Positions 27,046 through 35,778 of a stretch of DNA of 64,000 nucleotides are shown here, piece after piece. Every line of letters begins with the position of its first letter. Position 1 is the stretch's first letter. Location: the NCBI GenBank assembly GCA_963714455.1, contig CAVQON010000021.1:62001-126000 (forward strand), in the 5' to 3' direction. A program made the translations under genes and the position numbers. This DNA is from CAVQGZ01 sp963714455. Its GTDB lineage: Bacteria > Actinomycetota > Actinomycetes > Jiangellales > Jiangellaceae. The notes below the pieces were generated by a model that saw only the letters and a program-made list of their open reading frames with translations, searched no databases and had not been told where the DNA came from.

Positions 27046-28155
27046 ATGCAGGTCGGCGAGTCGGCCTACCCGACGACGGCGTGGCACGTCCGCGAGGACG
27101 GACGCATCCAGTGCGACGTGTGCCCGCGAGCCTGCGCGCTCAACGACGGGCAGCGGGGCCTGTGCTTCGTGCGCCGACGCCAGGACGAGCAGGTCGTGCT
27201 GACGACGTACGGCCGCAGCAGCGGGTTCTGCGTCGACCCCGTCGAGAAGAAGCCGTTGCACCACTTCTTGCCCGGCTCGGCCGTGCTGTCGTTCGGCACC
27301 GCCGGCTGCAACCTGACGTGTCGGTTCTGCCAGAACTGGGACATCTCCAAGAGCCGCGAGATCGACACCTTGGCCGATGCCGCATCCCCGGAGCGCATCG
27401 CTGCCACGGCGGCCGACCTCGGTTGCGGCTCGGTCGCCTTCACCTACAACGACCCGACGATCTTCTACGAGTACGCCCGCGACACCGCGATCGCCTGCCG
27501 AGCCGCCGGGGTGCGCTCGGTGGCGGTCACCGCCGGGTACATGCTTGCTGAGCCGCGAGCCGACCTGTACGCGCACGTGGACGCGGCCAACGTCGACCTC
27601 AAGGCCTTCTCCGACGACTTCTACAGGCGGGTGTGCTCGGCACGGCTCGCGCCGGTGCTGGAGACCATCGAGTACCTCGTGACGCAGACGCCGGTGTGGG
27701 TCGAGCTGACCACACTCGTCATCCCCGGGCTCAACGACTCCGACGCCGAGCTCGACGCCATGACCGGCTGGGTGGTGGAGCACCTCGGGCCCGACGTGCC
27801 GATGCACTTCAGCGCCTTCCACCCCGACTACAAGATGCGCGACCGGCCCCCGACCCCGCCGCAGACGTTGACCCGTGCCCGCGGCATCGCCCTGCGCAAC
27901 GGCGTGCGCTACGCCTACACCGGCAACGTCCACGACCGTGGCGGTGGGTCGACCACCTGCCCCGGCTGCGCGGTCACCGTCGTCGAGCGGGACTGGTACA
28001 CCCTCGGGACCTACCGGCTCACCGACGACGGTCGCTGCACGTCGTGCGGCACCCGGATCGCCGGGGTGTTCGACGGGCCGGCGCAGAGCTGGGGTGCCCG
28101 CCGGATGCCCGTCCAGATCGCTCGGGCGGCCGCCGGCAGTCAGGCACCGGTATGA
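27046..28155 (+). CDS. AmmeMemoRadiSam system radical SAM enzyme
   Basis: A 369-residue radical SAM protein, first gene of the three-gene AmmeMemoRadiSam cluster. The [4Fe-4S] motif CxxxCxxC is Cys88, Cys92, Cys95 in GCNLTCRFCQNW. An N-terminal cysteine cluster (23, 26, 30, 40) and a C-terminal pair of CxxC motifs (CPGC, CTSC) suggest additional metal sites. It resembles pyruvate-formate-lyase-activating enzymes, but no glycyl-radical partner is nearby. Substrate unknown. The ATG at 27046 has GGAGG 8 nt upstream, better than the GTG at 26983. Confidence 0.93.
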   Translation: MQVGESAYPTTAWHVREDGRIQCDVCPRACALNDGQRGLCFVRRRQDEQVVLTTYGRSSGFCVDPVEKKPLHHFLPGSAVLSFGTAGCNLTCRFCQNWDISKSREIDTLADAASPERIAATAADLGCGSVAFTYNDPTIFYEYARDTAIACRAAGVRSVAVTAGYMLAEPRADLYAHVDAANVDLKAFSDDFYRRVCSARLAPVLETIEYLVTQTPVWVELTTLVIPGLNDSDAELDAMTGWVVEHLGPDVPMHFSAFHPDYKMRDRPPTPPQTLTRARGIALRNGVRYAYTGNVHDRGGGSTTCPGCAVTVVERDWYTLGTYRLTDDGRCTSCGTRIAGVFDGPAQSWGARRMPVQIARAAAGSQAPV

Positions 28156-28982
28156 CCGGCACCCGCCCCCCGGCGGTCGCCGGGCTGTTCTACCCGGGCG
28201 AGGCCGACGCGCTGCGCACGCAGGTGCAGCGCCACCTCGCGTCAGCGGGCCAGGCCGCGCCGCGCGACGAGCAACTGCCCGACGTGCGTGCCCTGGTGGT
28301 TCCGCACGCCGGGTACGTCTACTCCGGCCCGACCGCAGGCGTCGCGTTCCGACACCTCGTTCCGCTCGCCGGACGGGTGCGACGCTTGCTGCTGCTCGGC
28401 CCCCCGCACTTCGTCCCGGTGCTCGGTGTCGCCGCATCGGGCGCGCATCGCTGGCGCACCCCCCTCGGCGACGTCGAGGTCGACCAGGACGGACGCTCGG
28501 CGCTGCTCAAGAAGAGCCACGACGAAGGAGTCCCGTGGTTGGTGGTCGTCGACGACGACCCCCACCTGCGCGAGCACAGCCTGGAGGTGCAGCTGCCGTT
28601 CGTGCAGGTCACGCTCCCCGAGGCGACCGTGCTGCCGGTTCTGGTGGGCGACGGCCCCGTCGACGCGGTCGCCGGGCTGCTGGACGACTGGTGGTGCGAC
28701 GACGCCCTGATCGTGGTGAGCACCGACCTGTCGCACTACGAGCCGCAGGACTCGGCACGGCGCCACGACGCGCGCACGGCTGCGGCGATCGTCGCGGCCG
28801 ACGCGGACGCGATCGGCGACCGCGACGCCTGCGGCGCCCGCGCGCTGCGCGTGCTGCTGACGATGGCCGCCCAGCGCGGGGCCAGTGTGCGCGAGCTCGA
28901 CCTGCGCACCTCCGCCGACACCGCGGGCACGCCTGACCGCGTCGTGGGCTACGGGGCCTTCGCAGTGCAGGCACCGTGCTGA
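28152..28982 (+). CDS. MEMO1-family protein (AmmeMemoRadiSam protein B)
   Basis: A 276-residue MEMO-family protein, structurally related to class III ring-cleaving dioxygenases. The predicted metal ligands are present: His52 (VVPHAGYVYSG), His86 (LLGPPHF) and Cys227 (RDACGAR), plus DLSHY near 192-196. Human MEMO1 uses the equivalent His-His-Cys site. It starts by an ATGA overlap with the radical SAM gene and overlaps the AMMECR1 gene by 7 bp, so the three are strictly coupled. Confidence 0.92.
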   Translation: MTGTRPPAVAGLFYPGEADALRTQVQRHLASAGQAAPRDEQLPDVRALVVPHAGYVYSGPTAGVAFRHLVPLAGRVRRLLLLGPPHFVPVLGVAASGAHRWRTPLGDVEVDQDGRSALLKKSHDEGVPWLVVVDDDPHLREHSLEVQLPFVQVTLPEATVLPVLVGDGPVDAVAGLLDDWWCDDALIVVSTDLSHYEPQDSARRHDARTAAAIVAADADAIGDRDACGARALRVLLTMAAQRGASVRELDLRTSADTAGTPDRVVGYGAFAVQAPC

Positions 28983-29545
28983 GCCCCGCCGATCGCGACG
29001 TAGCCCTGGACATCGCGTCGCGAGCCGCCACCGCCCCCCTGCGCGGTGGGCGCAGGTGGCTTCCCGAGGCGGTCACGCTGCCTGTCGCCCTGGCCCGCCC
29101 GGGGGCGAGCTTCGTCACGCTGCGCGCCGACGGCGACCTGCTGGGGTGCATCGGCTCGCTCGTGGCGCAGCGTCCGCTGGGGCTCGACATCGCCCACAAC
29201 GCGGCGGCCGCGGCCTTCGACGACCCCCGGCTCCCCCCGCTGCGCCCGCAGGACGTGCCGGTCGCCGACATCCATGTGTCGGTGCTGGGTCCGCTGGAGC
29301 AGATGGGTGTCAGCGGGCCGGCCGCGCTCGTGCGTGAGCTGCGCCCGGGAGTCGACGGTCTGCTCGTGGAGACGCCGACGCACCGCGGGACCTTCCTGCC
29401 GTCGGTATGGGAACAGCTGGGCGACCCGGCCGACTTCGTCGCTGCCCTCTGGCGCAAGGCGGGGCTGAAGCCCGGGACGTGGCCGGGCGGCACGCGCGTC
29501 CACCGCTACGAGGTCGAGGAGTTCGGTCGGCCCCTGCTCGGTTGA
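28976..29545 (+). CDS. AMMECR1-family protein (AmmeMemoRadiSam protein A)
   Basis: A 189-residue AMMECR1-domain protein; the near-invariant LRGCIG motif appears as LLGCIGSL around residues 55-62, and 'SVLGPLEQM' and 'GLLVE...RGTFLPSVWEQL' are typical. GTG start at 28976. It completes the AMMECR1/MEMO1/radical SAM trio, a widespread but biochemically uncharacterised system in prokaryotes, whose human relatives AMMECR1 and MEMO1 also have poorly defined functions. Confidence 0.92.
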   Translation: MLSPADRDVALDIASRAATAPLRGGRRWLPEAVTLPVALARPGASFVTLRADGDLLGCIGSLVAQRPLGLDIAHNAAAAAFDDPRLPPLRPQDVPVADIHVSVLGPLEQMGVSGPAALVRELRPGVDGLLVETPTHRGTFLPSVWEQLGDPADFVAALWRKAGLKPGTWPGGTRVHRYEVEEFGRPLLG

Positions 29546-29608
29546 CCGACGCCCGGGCCGACGAGCTGCGACACCGCTTCACTCGGGACGAAGGACCCGG
29601 CCTGGCGT

Positions 29609-29627
29609 GACTGTGAGAGATACAGTC
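29609..29627. promoter_or_regulatory. Inverted repeat over the marR-type gene -10 box
   Basis: GACTGT (29609-29614) and ACAGTC (29622-29627) are perfect inverted arms with a 7-bp spacer. TACAGT at 29621-29626 is correctly spaced to be the -10 of a leaderless transcript starting at the GTG at 29633, so binding here would block transcription. Likely an autoregulatory operator. Confidence 0.55.
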
Positions 29628-29632
29628 TCCTC

Positions 29633-30043
29633 GTGGGGGAGAGAGAGCGCACAGACGCCCAGCGAGCCGTTCTGGCCATGGCACGCCTCAACCTGGCGTT
29701 GTCGACCGCCGCCGCTCGAGCAGCGAAAGATCCTGACGTGGCGGGCAGCCAACCCGTCCTCGTCCTCTTCGCCCTGGACATGGACGGGCCGATGCGCCCG
29801 ACCGGCATCCAGGAGCTCACCGGGCTGTCCAGCGGTGGTGTCACCAAGCTGGTGGAGCGGCTTGAGGAGAAGGGACTGGTCGCCCGCAAGACAGGCGCGG
29901 TGTCCGACGACCGTCGCGGCGTCCTCGTCGAGCTGACCCGCCGCGGTCGCAGCACGGTGCGCTCGATGGCCGACTCGATGGCAGGCGCGCTGCCGGAGGT
30001 TCGGCCGGTTGCTGCCGACCTGGCCGACGCGCTGCACGTCTGA
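29633..30043 (+). CDS. MarR-family transcriptional regulator
   Basis: A 136-residue winged-helix regulator, GTG start. The helix-turn-helix 'MRPTGIQELTGLSSGGVTKLVERLEEKGLV' region (about 55-85) followed by 'RKTGAVSDDRRGVLVELT' (wing) is typical of MarR proteins, which usually dimerise and are relieved by small phenolic or oxidant ligands. The upstream inverted repeat suggests autorepression. The following SRPBCC gene, 50 bp away, may be a target or partner. Confidence 0.88.
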   Translation: MGERERTDAQRAVLAMARLNLALSTAAARAAKDPDVAGSQPVLVLFALDMDGPMRPTGIQELTGLSSGGVTKLVERLEEKGLVARKTGAVSDDRRGVLVELTRRGRSTVRSMADSMAGALPEVRPVAADLADALHV

Positions 30044-30093
30044 GCCTCGCTGCGTCCACCCTGGACGCGCACCGGGGATGACGGCTCCGTACC

Positions 30094-30552
30094 GTGGGCG
30101 TCGTGCCTCGCTATGTCGCCGTCGTCGAGACCCCGCTCTCGGTCGCGGACGCGTTCGCCTTCATGTCCGACATGCGCCTGTACCCGTCGTGGGACCCCGG
30201 CATCGTGCGCGCCGTCCAGGTGGTCGGCACCGGGCCGGGTCCCGAGGCGCAGGTCGACCTGACCTTCGCGGGCGTCGCCACCCTGCGCTACCGGGTGACG
30301 GCATACGTCACGCCGCGCGAGATGGTGATCGAGGCGCGCAACCGCTTCGTCCGCGCGTACGACGTCGTCAAGGTCGACCCCACCCCGACCGGGTCGCGGG
30401 TCACGTACGACGCAACGTTCAGCCTGAACGTTCCCGGCCCGGCGTCGGGCGTCGTGCTCGGCGTGCCGTTCCGGGTGCTCGGCTCTGGCGCCGCAGCAGG
30501 ACTGCGCGCCGCTCTGCGGGCCGACAAGGCTGAGTCCGCCGCCACGGAGTAG
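30094..30552 (+). CDS. SRPBCC-family protein
   Basis: A ~150-residue protein of the START-like SRPBCC fold: 'FMSDMRLYPSWDPGIV' contains the conserved aromatic-Asp-Pro turn, followed by an antiparallel sheet and C-terminal helix with 'AGLRAALRADKAESAA'. GTG starts at 30094 and 30103 are both possible. Probable ligand-binding or cyclase-like role; ligand unknown. Lies 50 bp downstream of the MarR gene. Confidence 0.75.
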   Translation: MGVVPRYVAVVETPLSVADAFAFMSDMRLYPSWDPGIVRAVQVVGTGPGPEAQVDLTFAGVATLRYRVTAYVTPREMVIEARNRFVRAYDVVKVDPTPTGSRVTYDATFSLNVPGPASGVVLGVPFRVLGSGAAAGLRAALRADKAESAATE

Positions 30553-30593
30553 GCCACCGCCCGGCGGTAGCCGCGCGACGTCCCCGGCTGCGC

Positions 30594-31637
30594 TCAGCTC
30601 GTCGCGAGCAGCCGCTCGAGGTCGCCGTGCACCTCGAGCCCGGCGCACTCGCCGGTGTCGTCCAGCAGCACGTCTCCGTCGCCGCTGACGAGCTGCACGT
30701 GTACGCGGGCATCGAGGGTCTCCTCCACCCGGCGGTGCATCTCGGTTCGGATCGGTGCGTGCAGCAGCCCACCCCGGCGTCGCTCGGCCGTGAGGTGCAG
30801 CTGCACACCTTGGCGGGAGCGCACCGTCCAGCGCACGTGCTCGTCGTCGATGGCCAGCGCGGTGGTGCGCGCTCCGGTGTGCGTGGCGAAGCGGTGCAGG
30901 GTGCCGTCCACCCACAGCCCGATGATGAAGCCGCGGAACTCCCCGCGCAGCCAAGGGATGAGCGCGACCGACGCCGAGAGGCTTACCCGGGGCCGGGTGA
31001 AGTGGTTGGTCTGCATCCACACGTAGCCCGCCGGGAACGCCCGTCCCCAGTCCTTCTCCAGGTAGCCGCGCCCGCCCGCGAAGTCGAGACGCTGCCCGTC
31101 GTGCTCCAGCACGCCCGTGAGCCCGTGGTCGAACGAGACCACCCCGTGGTAGCACTCCATGAACGGCACCCACCCGTACCAGCCCATGATTCCGGGGGAG
31201 GCGAGCGTGACCGGCCAGGGGTTCAGCGGCTGGGCGAAGCGCACGCTGCCCCGCAGGCCCGCCTCGGGCAGGTCGAGGTCGACGCCTGTCGAGGTGAAGC
31301 GGTTCGGCCCGACCTGCACGTCGAACCGGTCGCCGGCCGCGGTGAACTCCTCGCGGCTGAACGGCACGTAGGACGACGCGCCCGTCGACCCGTCGAGCAC
31401 CTGGACGAACGCCTCGTCGCCGCCCTCGAGGCCCAAGAAGACCCCCGGGATGACGGCCCAGCGTTGCGACCGGTCGGCACTGACGAGCTTGACGTACCAG
31501 CCCTCGAAGAACCCGGCCCGCTCGTGCCGGCCGTGGAACGCCTCGGGATGCATGGTGGTGCGAACCCGGTCAGTGAGGCGGCCGGGAAGGTCGAGCAGGG
31601 CCTGCGGGTTGCGGAGCGGGCTCGGCGGCGTCTGCAC
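30594..31637 (-). CDS. Tocopherol cyclase-like protein
   Basis: A 347-residue protein of the tocopherol cyclase-like family. Hallmarks are 'FFEGWYVKLV' (43-52) and 'GRGYLEKDWG' (about 190-199), and multiple WxxxxN/NHF motifs in a beta-rich lipocalin-like fold. In plants and cyanobacteria the enzyme cyclises phytyl quinols; non-photosynthetic bacterial members probably act on other prenylated or hydrophobic substrates, so the reaction here is unknown. Confidence 0.85.
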   Translation of the reverse strand: MQTPPSPLRNPQALLDLPGRLTDRVRTTMHPEAFHGRHERAGFFEGWYVKLVSADRSQRWAVIPGVFLGLEGGDEAFVQVLDGSTGASSYVPFSREEFTAAGDRFDVQVGPNRFTSTGVDLDLPEAGLRGSVRFAQPLNPWPVTLASPGIMGWYGWVPFMECYHGVVSFDHGLTGVLEHDGQRLDFAGGRGYLEKDWGRAFPAGYVWMQTNHFTRPRVSLSASVALIPWLRGEFRGFIIGLWVDGTLHRFATHTGARTTALAIDDEHVRWTVRSRQGVQLHLTAERRRGGLLHAPIRTEMHRRVEETLDARVHVQLVSGDGDVLLDDTGECAGLEVHGDLERLLATS

Positions 31638-31658
31638 GGGGACGACGCTACGCCGGGC

Positions 31659-33849
31659 TCAGGCGCCGACGAGCCGCCCGGTCACCTCGACCACCACCTG
31701 CTGCTCGGCAGGCGCCTGGGCGTCGCGGCAGACCGCAAGGGTGTGCGGTCCGTCCTCCAGCACGAACGCGTCGGCGTCCTCGTCGAAGTAGGCCAGGGTG
31801 CGCCACGGCACTGCGACGGACGCGCGAACCTGCTCACCGGGCTCGAGCTCGACGCGGGCGAAGCCGGCCAGCTGGCGTGCGGGCCGCTCGACCGCCTTGC
31901 CCGGCGGCTCGACGTAGACCTGCACGACGTCGCCGGCCCGCACGGCACCTGTGTTGGTCACGGTCACGGTGACCTCGACGCCCTCGTCGTCCTCGCCAAC
32001 GTCGAGGTCGGCGTAGGCGAAGGTGCTGTAGGAGAGCCCGTGCCCGAAGGGGAACGCGGCGGTGTGCCCGTCGCGGTTGGCCAGCCGGTAGCCGTGCCAG
32101 AGGTCGTAGGTGATCGAGGTGGCCCGCGGGTCGAACGTCGGCAGGTGCGCATGGTCGGTGGGCACCGTGAACGGCATGCGCCCGGACGGGGAGACCCGGC
32201 CGAAGACGACGTCGGCCAGGGCGTGCCCGCCCTCCATGCCGGGGTACCAGAGCAGCAGGATCGCCGGTACGTCGTGGCGCCACGCCTCGGTCACGATCGC
32301 GCCACCGCCGGTGAGCACCACGACGGTGCGGGGGTTGGCGGCGGCGACGGCCCGCACGAGCGCCTCGTCGCGGGGGTCGAGGCGCAGGTTCGTCCGGTCG
32401 CCGGCGGTGAACCCCTCGGTGGTGCCGGCTGCGCGCCCGGACGGGGCGCGCCCCGCCACGGCTGCCAGGCCGCGGGCCACCGGTGACCACGCCGTGCTCA
32501 GAAGGTCCGCCGGCACGAGCCGGCGCAGCGTGTCCGGCGGGGGCACGCGGCGCAGCGTGGCCTGGACGTCGGAGATCTCGATGTGCTCACCTTCGTTGCG
32601 CCAGCTCAGCCCCACGACGACGACGGCCGTGTCGGCCTCGGCTGCGAGCGCGGCGGCCCGCTGCTGGTCGGCGCCGGTGCTGTAGGTGATCCTCGCGTTC
32701 GGGGCAGCCTGCTTCAGCCCGGCCAGGGGCGTGACCACCGAGGCCGGACGGGTGTCGGACGAGCCGTGGTCGCCGAGGTTCGACTGGTCGGCCAGCGCGC
32801 CGATCACCGCGATCGTGCCGGTGTCGGGCAGGGGCAGCACGGCGTCGTCGTTCTTCAGCGCCACGATCGACTTCTGCGCGGCCTCGCGGGCGAGGGCGCG
32901 GTGCTCCGCGCACCCCAGCACCTCCGGCGCGTACTGCGGGGCGTCGCCGTCGGGCAGGGCGAGCTGGGCCCGCAGCATGCGGGCGACGGCGTCGTCGATG
33001 CGCTCGACCGGCACCTCGCCCCGGGCCACCGCGTCGGGCAGGTCGGCATCGAGCACGAGGTGCATGGGCATCTCGAGGTCGAGCCCGGCGTTCACGCCGG
33101 CGGCGGCGTCGTGCACACCGAAGATGAAGTCGGTGAGGACGAACCCGCTGAAGCCCCAGCGGTGCTTGAGTATGTCGGTCAGCAGTGGGCGGTTCTGCCC
33201 GCACCACTCGCCGTTGACCTTGTTGTAGGCGCTCATGACCGACATCGCGCCGGCATCGACGCAGGCGCGGAAGTGCGGCAGGTACACCTCGTGCAGCACC
33301 CGGGCGCTGGCCTGCACGTCCACCCGGAACCGGGCGGAGTCGATCGAGTTGAGCGCGAAGTGCTTCACGCAGGCGATCGCGTGCGGGGCGACCCCGCGCA
33401 CGACGGCCGAGCCGAAGGCGGCCAGGTGCACCGGGTCTTCGCCGTAGGTCTCCTGAGCCCGGCCCCACCCAGGGTGGCGCAGCAGGTTGACGCACACCCC
33501 AGCCGAACACGTTCGCATCGACCGCGCGCACCTCGCGTCCGAGCGCGTCGCCGATGCGGGTCTCGAGATCGGTGTCGAAGGTCGCGCCCCGCGCGATCGC
33601 CGCCGGGAAGGTGGTGGCCCCTCCTTCGAGAACCACCCCGCGTGGGCCGTCCACGAAGTGCAGCCCGCCGATGCCGAGGCGCTCGACGACGCCCGCGGGC
33701 CACGGGTGCCGGTGGGAGGCGTCGTGGCGGACCGTGTCGATCACGCCGGACCAGAAGGGCGTGTCGCCGTCGAGCATCGACAGCTTCTCCGCCCACGTGA
33801 GCTGGGCCAGCAGGTCGTCCACGCGGTCGTCGGCAGAAGGGTCGGCCAT
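31659..33849 (-). pseudogene. Beta-glucosidase-like GH3 glycoside hydrolase, frameshifted
   Basis: A family 3 glycoside hydrolase of about 729 residues, split by one apparent extra base near 33503. The 5' part (33849 to ~33504) gives MADPSADD through 'AVDANVFG'; the 3' frame resumes with 'AGVCVNLLRHPGWGRAQETYGEDP'. Downstream landmarks are intact: KHFALN, 'SAYNKVNGEWCGQN', nucleophile region GFVLTDF, the C-terminal GH3 domain and a fibronectin-III-like end. Removing one base restores the frame, so this is either a sequencing error or a recent mutation. No signal peptide, so an intracellular glycosidase acting on imported oligosaccharides is likely. Confidence 0.85.
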
Positions 33850-33856
33850 GTCGCTC

Positions 33857-33881
33857 ACGGTAGGCGGGGTGGCTCTACCGT
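33857..33881. promoter_or_regulatory. 7-bp inverted repeat in divergent promoter
   Basis: ACGGTAG (33857-33863) and CTACCGT (33875-33881) are perfect inverted arms with an 11-bp spacer, filling the short divergent space between the GH3 gene and the cNMP-binding gene. It may be an operator shared by both. Confidence 0.45.
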
Positions 33882-33887
33882 TGGCTC

Positions 33888-34364
33888 ATGTCGTTGCTCG
33901 ACGCCGCGTCCGGTCTGCCGCACCTGCGCGCTCAGGCGGGGGACTCGGTGATTCGGCAAGGCGAGCCGGGCGGACGGCTGCTGGTGCTCATCAGCGGCAC
34001 GGTCGTCGTGTCGCGCGACGAGGTCGCCGTCGCCCGAATCGACCGCTCGGGCGCTGTCTTCGGCGAGATGGCTGTTGCATTGGGACGCTCGGCCACTGCC
34101 ACCGTCACCTGCGAGACCGACGCGGAGTTCGCGGTGGCCGACGACGCGGAGCAGTTCTTGGCCGCCCACCCGGCTGCGGCGATGGACCTGGTGCGCACCA
34201 TGGCCACCCGTCTGGACGGGATGACGCAGTACCTCGTCGACGTCAAGCGCCAGTACGCCGACCGCGGCGACCACCTGGGGATGGTCGACACCGTGCTGGA
34301 CGCGCTGAGCCACCACCAGGCGACGCCGGCCCGACCGGGGTCAGCCCGCGACCCCGACGCCTGA
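33888..34364 (+). CDS. Stand-alone cyclic nucleotide-binding-domain protein
   Basis: A 158-residue protein consisting of a single CNB domain of the Crp type ('GDSVIRQGEPGGRLLVLISGTVVVSRD', 'VFGEMAVALGRSATATVTCETDAEF') and a short C-terminal helix; there is no HTH. The phosphate-binding cassette is incomplete compared with FGExALL..RxAT, so ligand binding is uncertain. Divergent from the GH3 gene. Confidence 0.82.
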   Translation: MSLLDAASGLPHLRAQAGDSVIRQGEPGGRLLVLISGTVVVSRDEVAVARIDRSGAVFGEMAVALGRSATATVTCETDAEFAVADDAEQFLAAHPAAAMDLVRTMATRLDGMTQYLVDVKRQYADRGDHLGMVDTVLDALSHHQATPARPGSARDPDA

Positions 34365-34377
34365 GCCTTCGGCGGGC

Positions 34378-35100
34378 TCAGCTCCACAGCGCGACGGTCT
34401 CGCTCTCGCCGAGTCCTGTCCACGTGGCGACGCCGGTGTCGGTGTCGACCCACACGTGCGGGGGCGCCGCCCCGATCTGCTTGCCGGGGTTGACAACCAC
34501 GGTGTCGCCGAGCCGGTCGTGCCAGCCACCGCCGTCCACCCAGGGCGCCTGGTGGATGTGTCCGCACAGCACGAGGCTGGGCTGGTGCTGCTCGATCCAG
34601 CCGGCCAGCGCCTCGTCCGGGAACGATCGGCGACCGTCGAAGCACAGCCGGGTGCCGGCCGGTGGGGAGTGGTACACCCAGACCCACGTCGGCGGGCGGT
34701 TCTCAGCCGCCGCCGCCAGCTGGGACGACACCTGCTCGCGGGTGCGGGGACCGTCCCACCACGGGGCCACCGTCAGCCGGACGCCGTCGAGGTCGAGGCT
34801 CGCCCCGTCCGTGTGCAGCCCGGGGACGGCGGTGCGGGCGAGCCACGACGCGACCTGCTCCCCGGCCGCACCTGGCCCGTCCAGGTCGTGGTTGCCCGAC
34901 GAGGCGAGCACGGTAGTGCGCTCGGCGAGGCGGGCCAGGTAGGTCGACACGACCACGGCCTGCGCCTCGTGCGGGACCGGGGTCACGATGTCGAGCAGGT
35001 CGCCGGAGATGGTCACCACGTCGGCGTCGCCGGCGGCGCCGAGCAGCCAGTCGAAGGCCGGAAGCCGGTAGTGCAGGTCGGTCACTGCCAGCAGCCGCAC
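34378..35100 (-). CDS. Metallophosphoesterase
   Basis: A ~240-residue calcineurin-like phosphoesterase. The metal-binding motifs are in order: DLHY (Asp-x-His) near residue 8, GDLLD (GDxxD), GNHD, 'YHSPP' and 'CGHIHQ' (GHxH). The start GTG at 35100 is chosen to place the first motif near the N-terminus and to avoid overlap with the divergent gene; the frame extends to 35175. Could hydrolyse phosphodiesters, nucleotides or phosphoproteins; substrate unknown. Confidence 0.85.
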   Translation of the reverse strand: MRLLAVTDLHYRLPAFDWLLGAAGDADVVTISGDLLDIVTPVPHEAQAVVVSTYLARLAERTTVLASSGNHDLDGPGAAGEQVASWLARTAVPGLHTDGASLDLDGVRLTVAPWWDGPRTREQVSSQLAAAAENRPPTWVWVYHSPPAGTRLCFDGRRSFPDEALAGWIEQHQPSLVLCGHIHQAPWVDGGGWHDRLGDTVVVNPGKQIGAAPPHVWVDTDTGVATWTGLGESETVALWS

Positions 35101-35189
35101 GTGGCGAACCCTGTCACAGCCGGGGCTGGTGCGGGCGGCACCTGGGGCGCCGCTGGCCACGTGTCCTGGTGACATGGCACGGTGGCCGG

Positions 35190-35774
35190 GTGCCAGCTGC
35201 CATACCTGGGTCGTCCGAGCGTGACCGTCCGATGCTGCTCCTCGACGTGGACGGCGTGCTCAACGCCTTCGGCGCCTGGGAGCTGATCGACCCGAGCAAG
35301 CCGCTGCGACACGGCAACGTGCGGGCCCCGCAGGGGTGGCGGCACGCGCAGGCCGATGGCTACCAGCTGCTGCTGCTCCCGGAGCACGTGGACTGGGTCG
35401 CCGAGCTGGAGCGGCGCTTCGAGATGGTGTGGGCCACGATGTGGCAGCAGCAAGCCGTGGTGGCACTGGCGCCTGTCGTGGGGTTCGGGGCCGGCTGGCC
35501 GTGGATCGACTTCGCCGCCCACCAAGACCACGACACGCTGCAACGCACCGGGATGGGCATCGGCAGCTACAAGTTCCCCGGGGTCGTGGATGCCGTCGGG
35601 GACCGTCCCATGGTCTGGATCGACGACGACCTCGAACCCGCCATCTACGAGTGGGCCGCCGAGCGCGACGAGTCGGGCATCCCGACGCTGCTGGTGCAGC
35701 CGTCCCCGGACGAGGGGTGGACGCGAGCCGAGCTCGACGCGGTGCTGGCCTTTGCCGACAGCGTGGCGGCCTGA
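35190..35774 (+). CDS. HAD-like protein
   Basis: A ~194-residue protein with a HAD-superfamily motif I, 'LLLDVDGVLNAFG', near the N-terminus, and a late 'PMVWIDDDLEPAI' equivalent to motif IV (DD). Residues between lack an obvious Lys motif. Members of this type occur widely in actinobacteria as small hydrolases of unknown substrate. Start uncertain: GTG 35169, GTG 35190 or ATG 35232 are all in frame. Confidence 0.7.
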   Translation: MPAAIPGSSERDRPMLLLDVDGVLNAFGAWELIDPSKPLRHGNVRAPQGWRHAQADGYQLLLLPEHVDWVAELERRFEMVWATMWQQQAVVALAPVVGFGAGWPWIDFAAHQDHDTLQRTGMGIGSYKFPGVVDAVGDRPMVWIDDDLEPAIYEWAAERDESGIPTLLVQPSPDEGWTRAELDAVLAFADSVAA

Positions 35775-35778
35775 GGGC

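Noticed and set aside
30627..32486. 619-codon open frame on the plus strand
   Set aside because: Opposite the tocopherol cyclase-like and GH3 genes; no domain, typical shadow frame.
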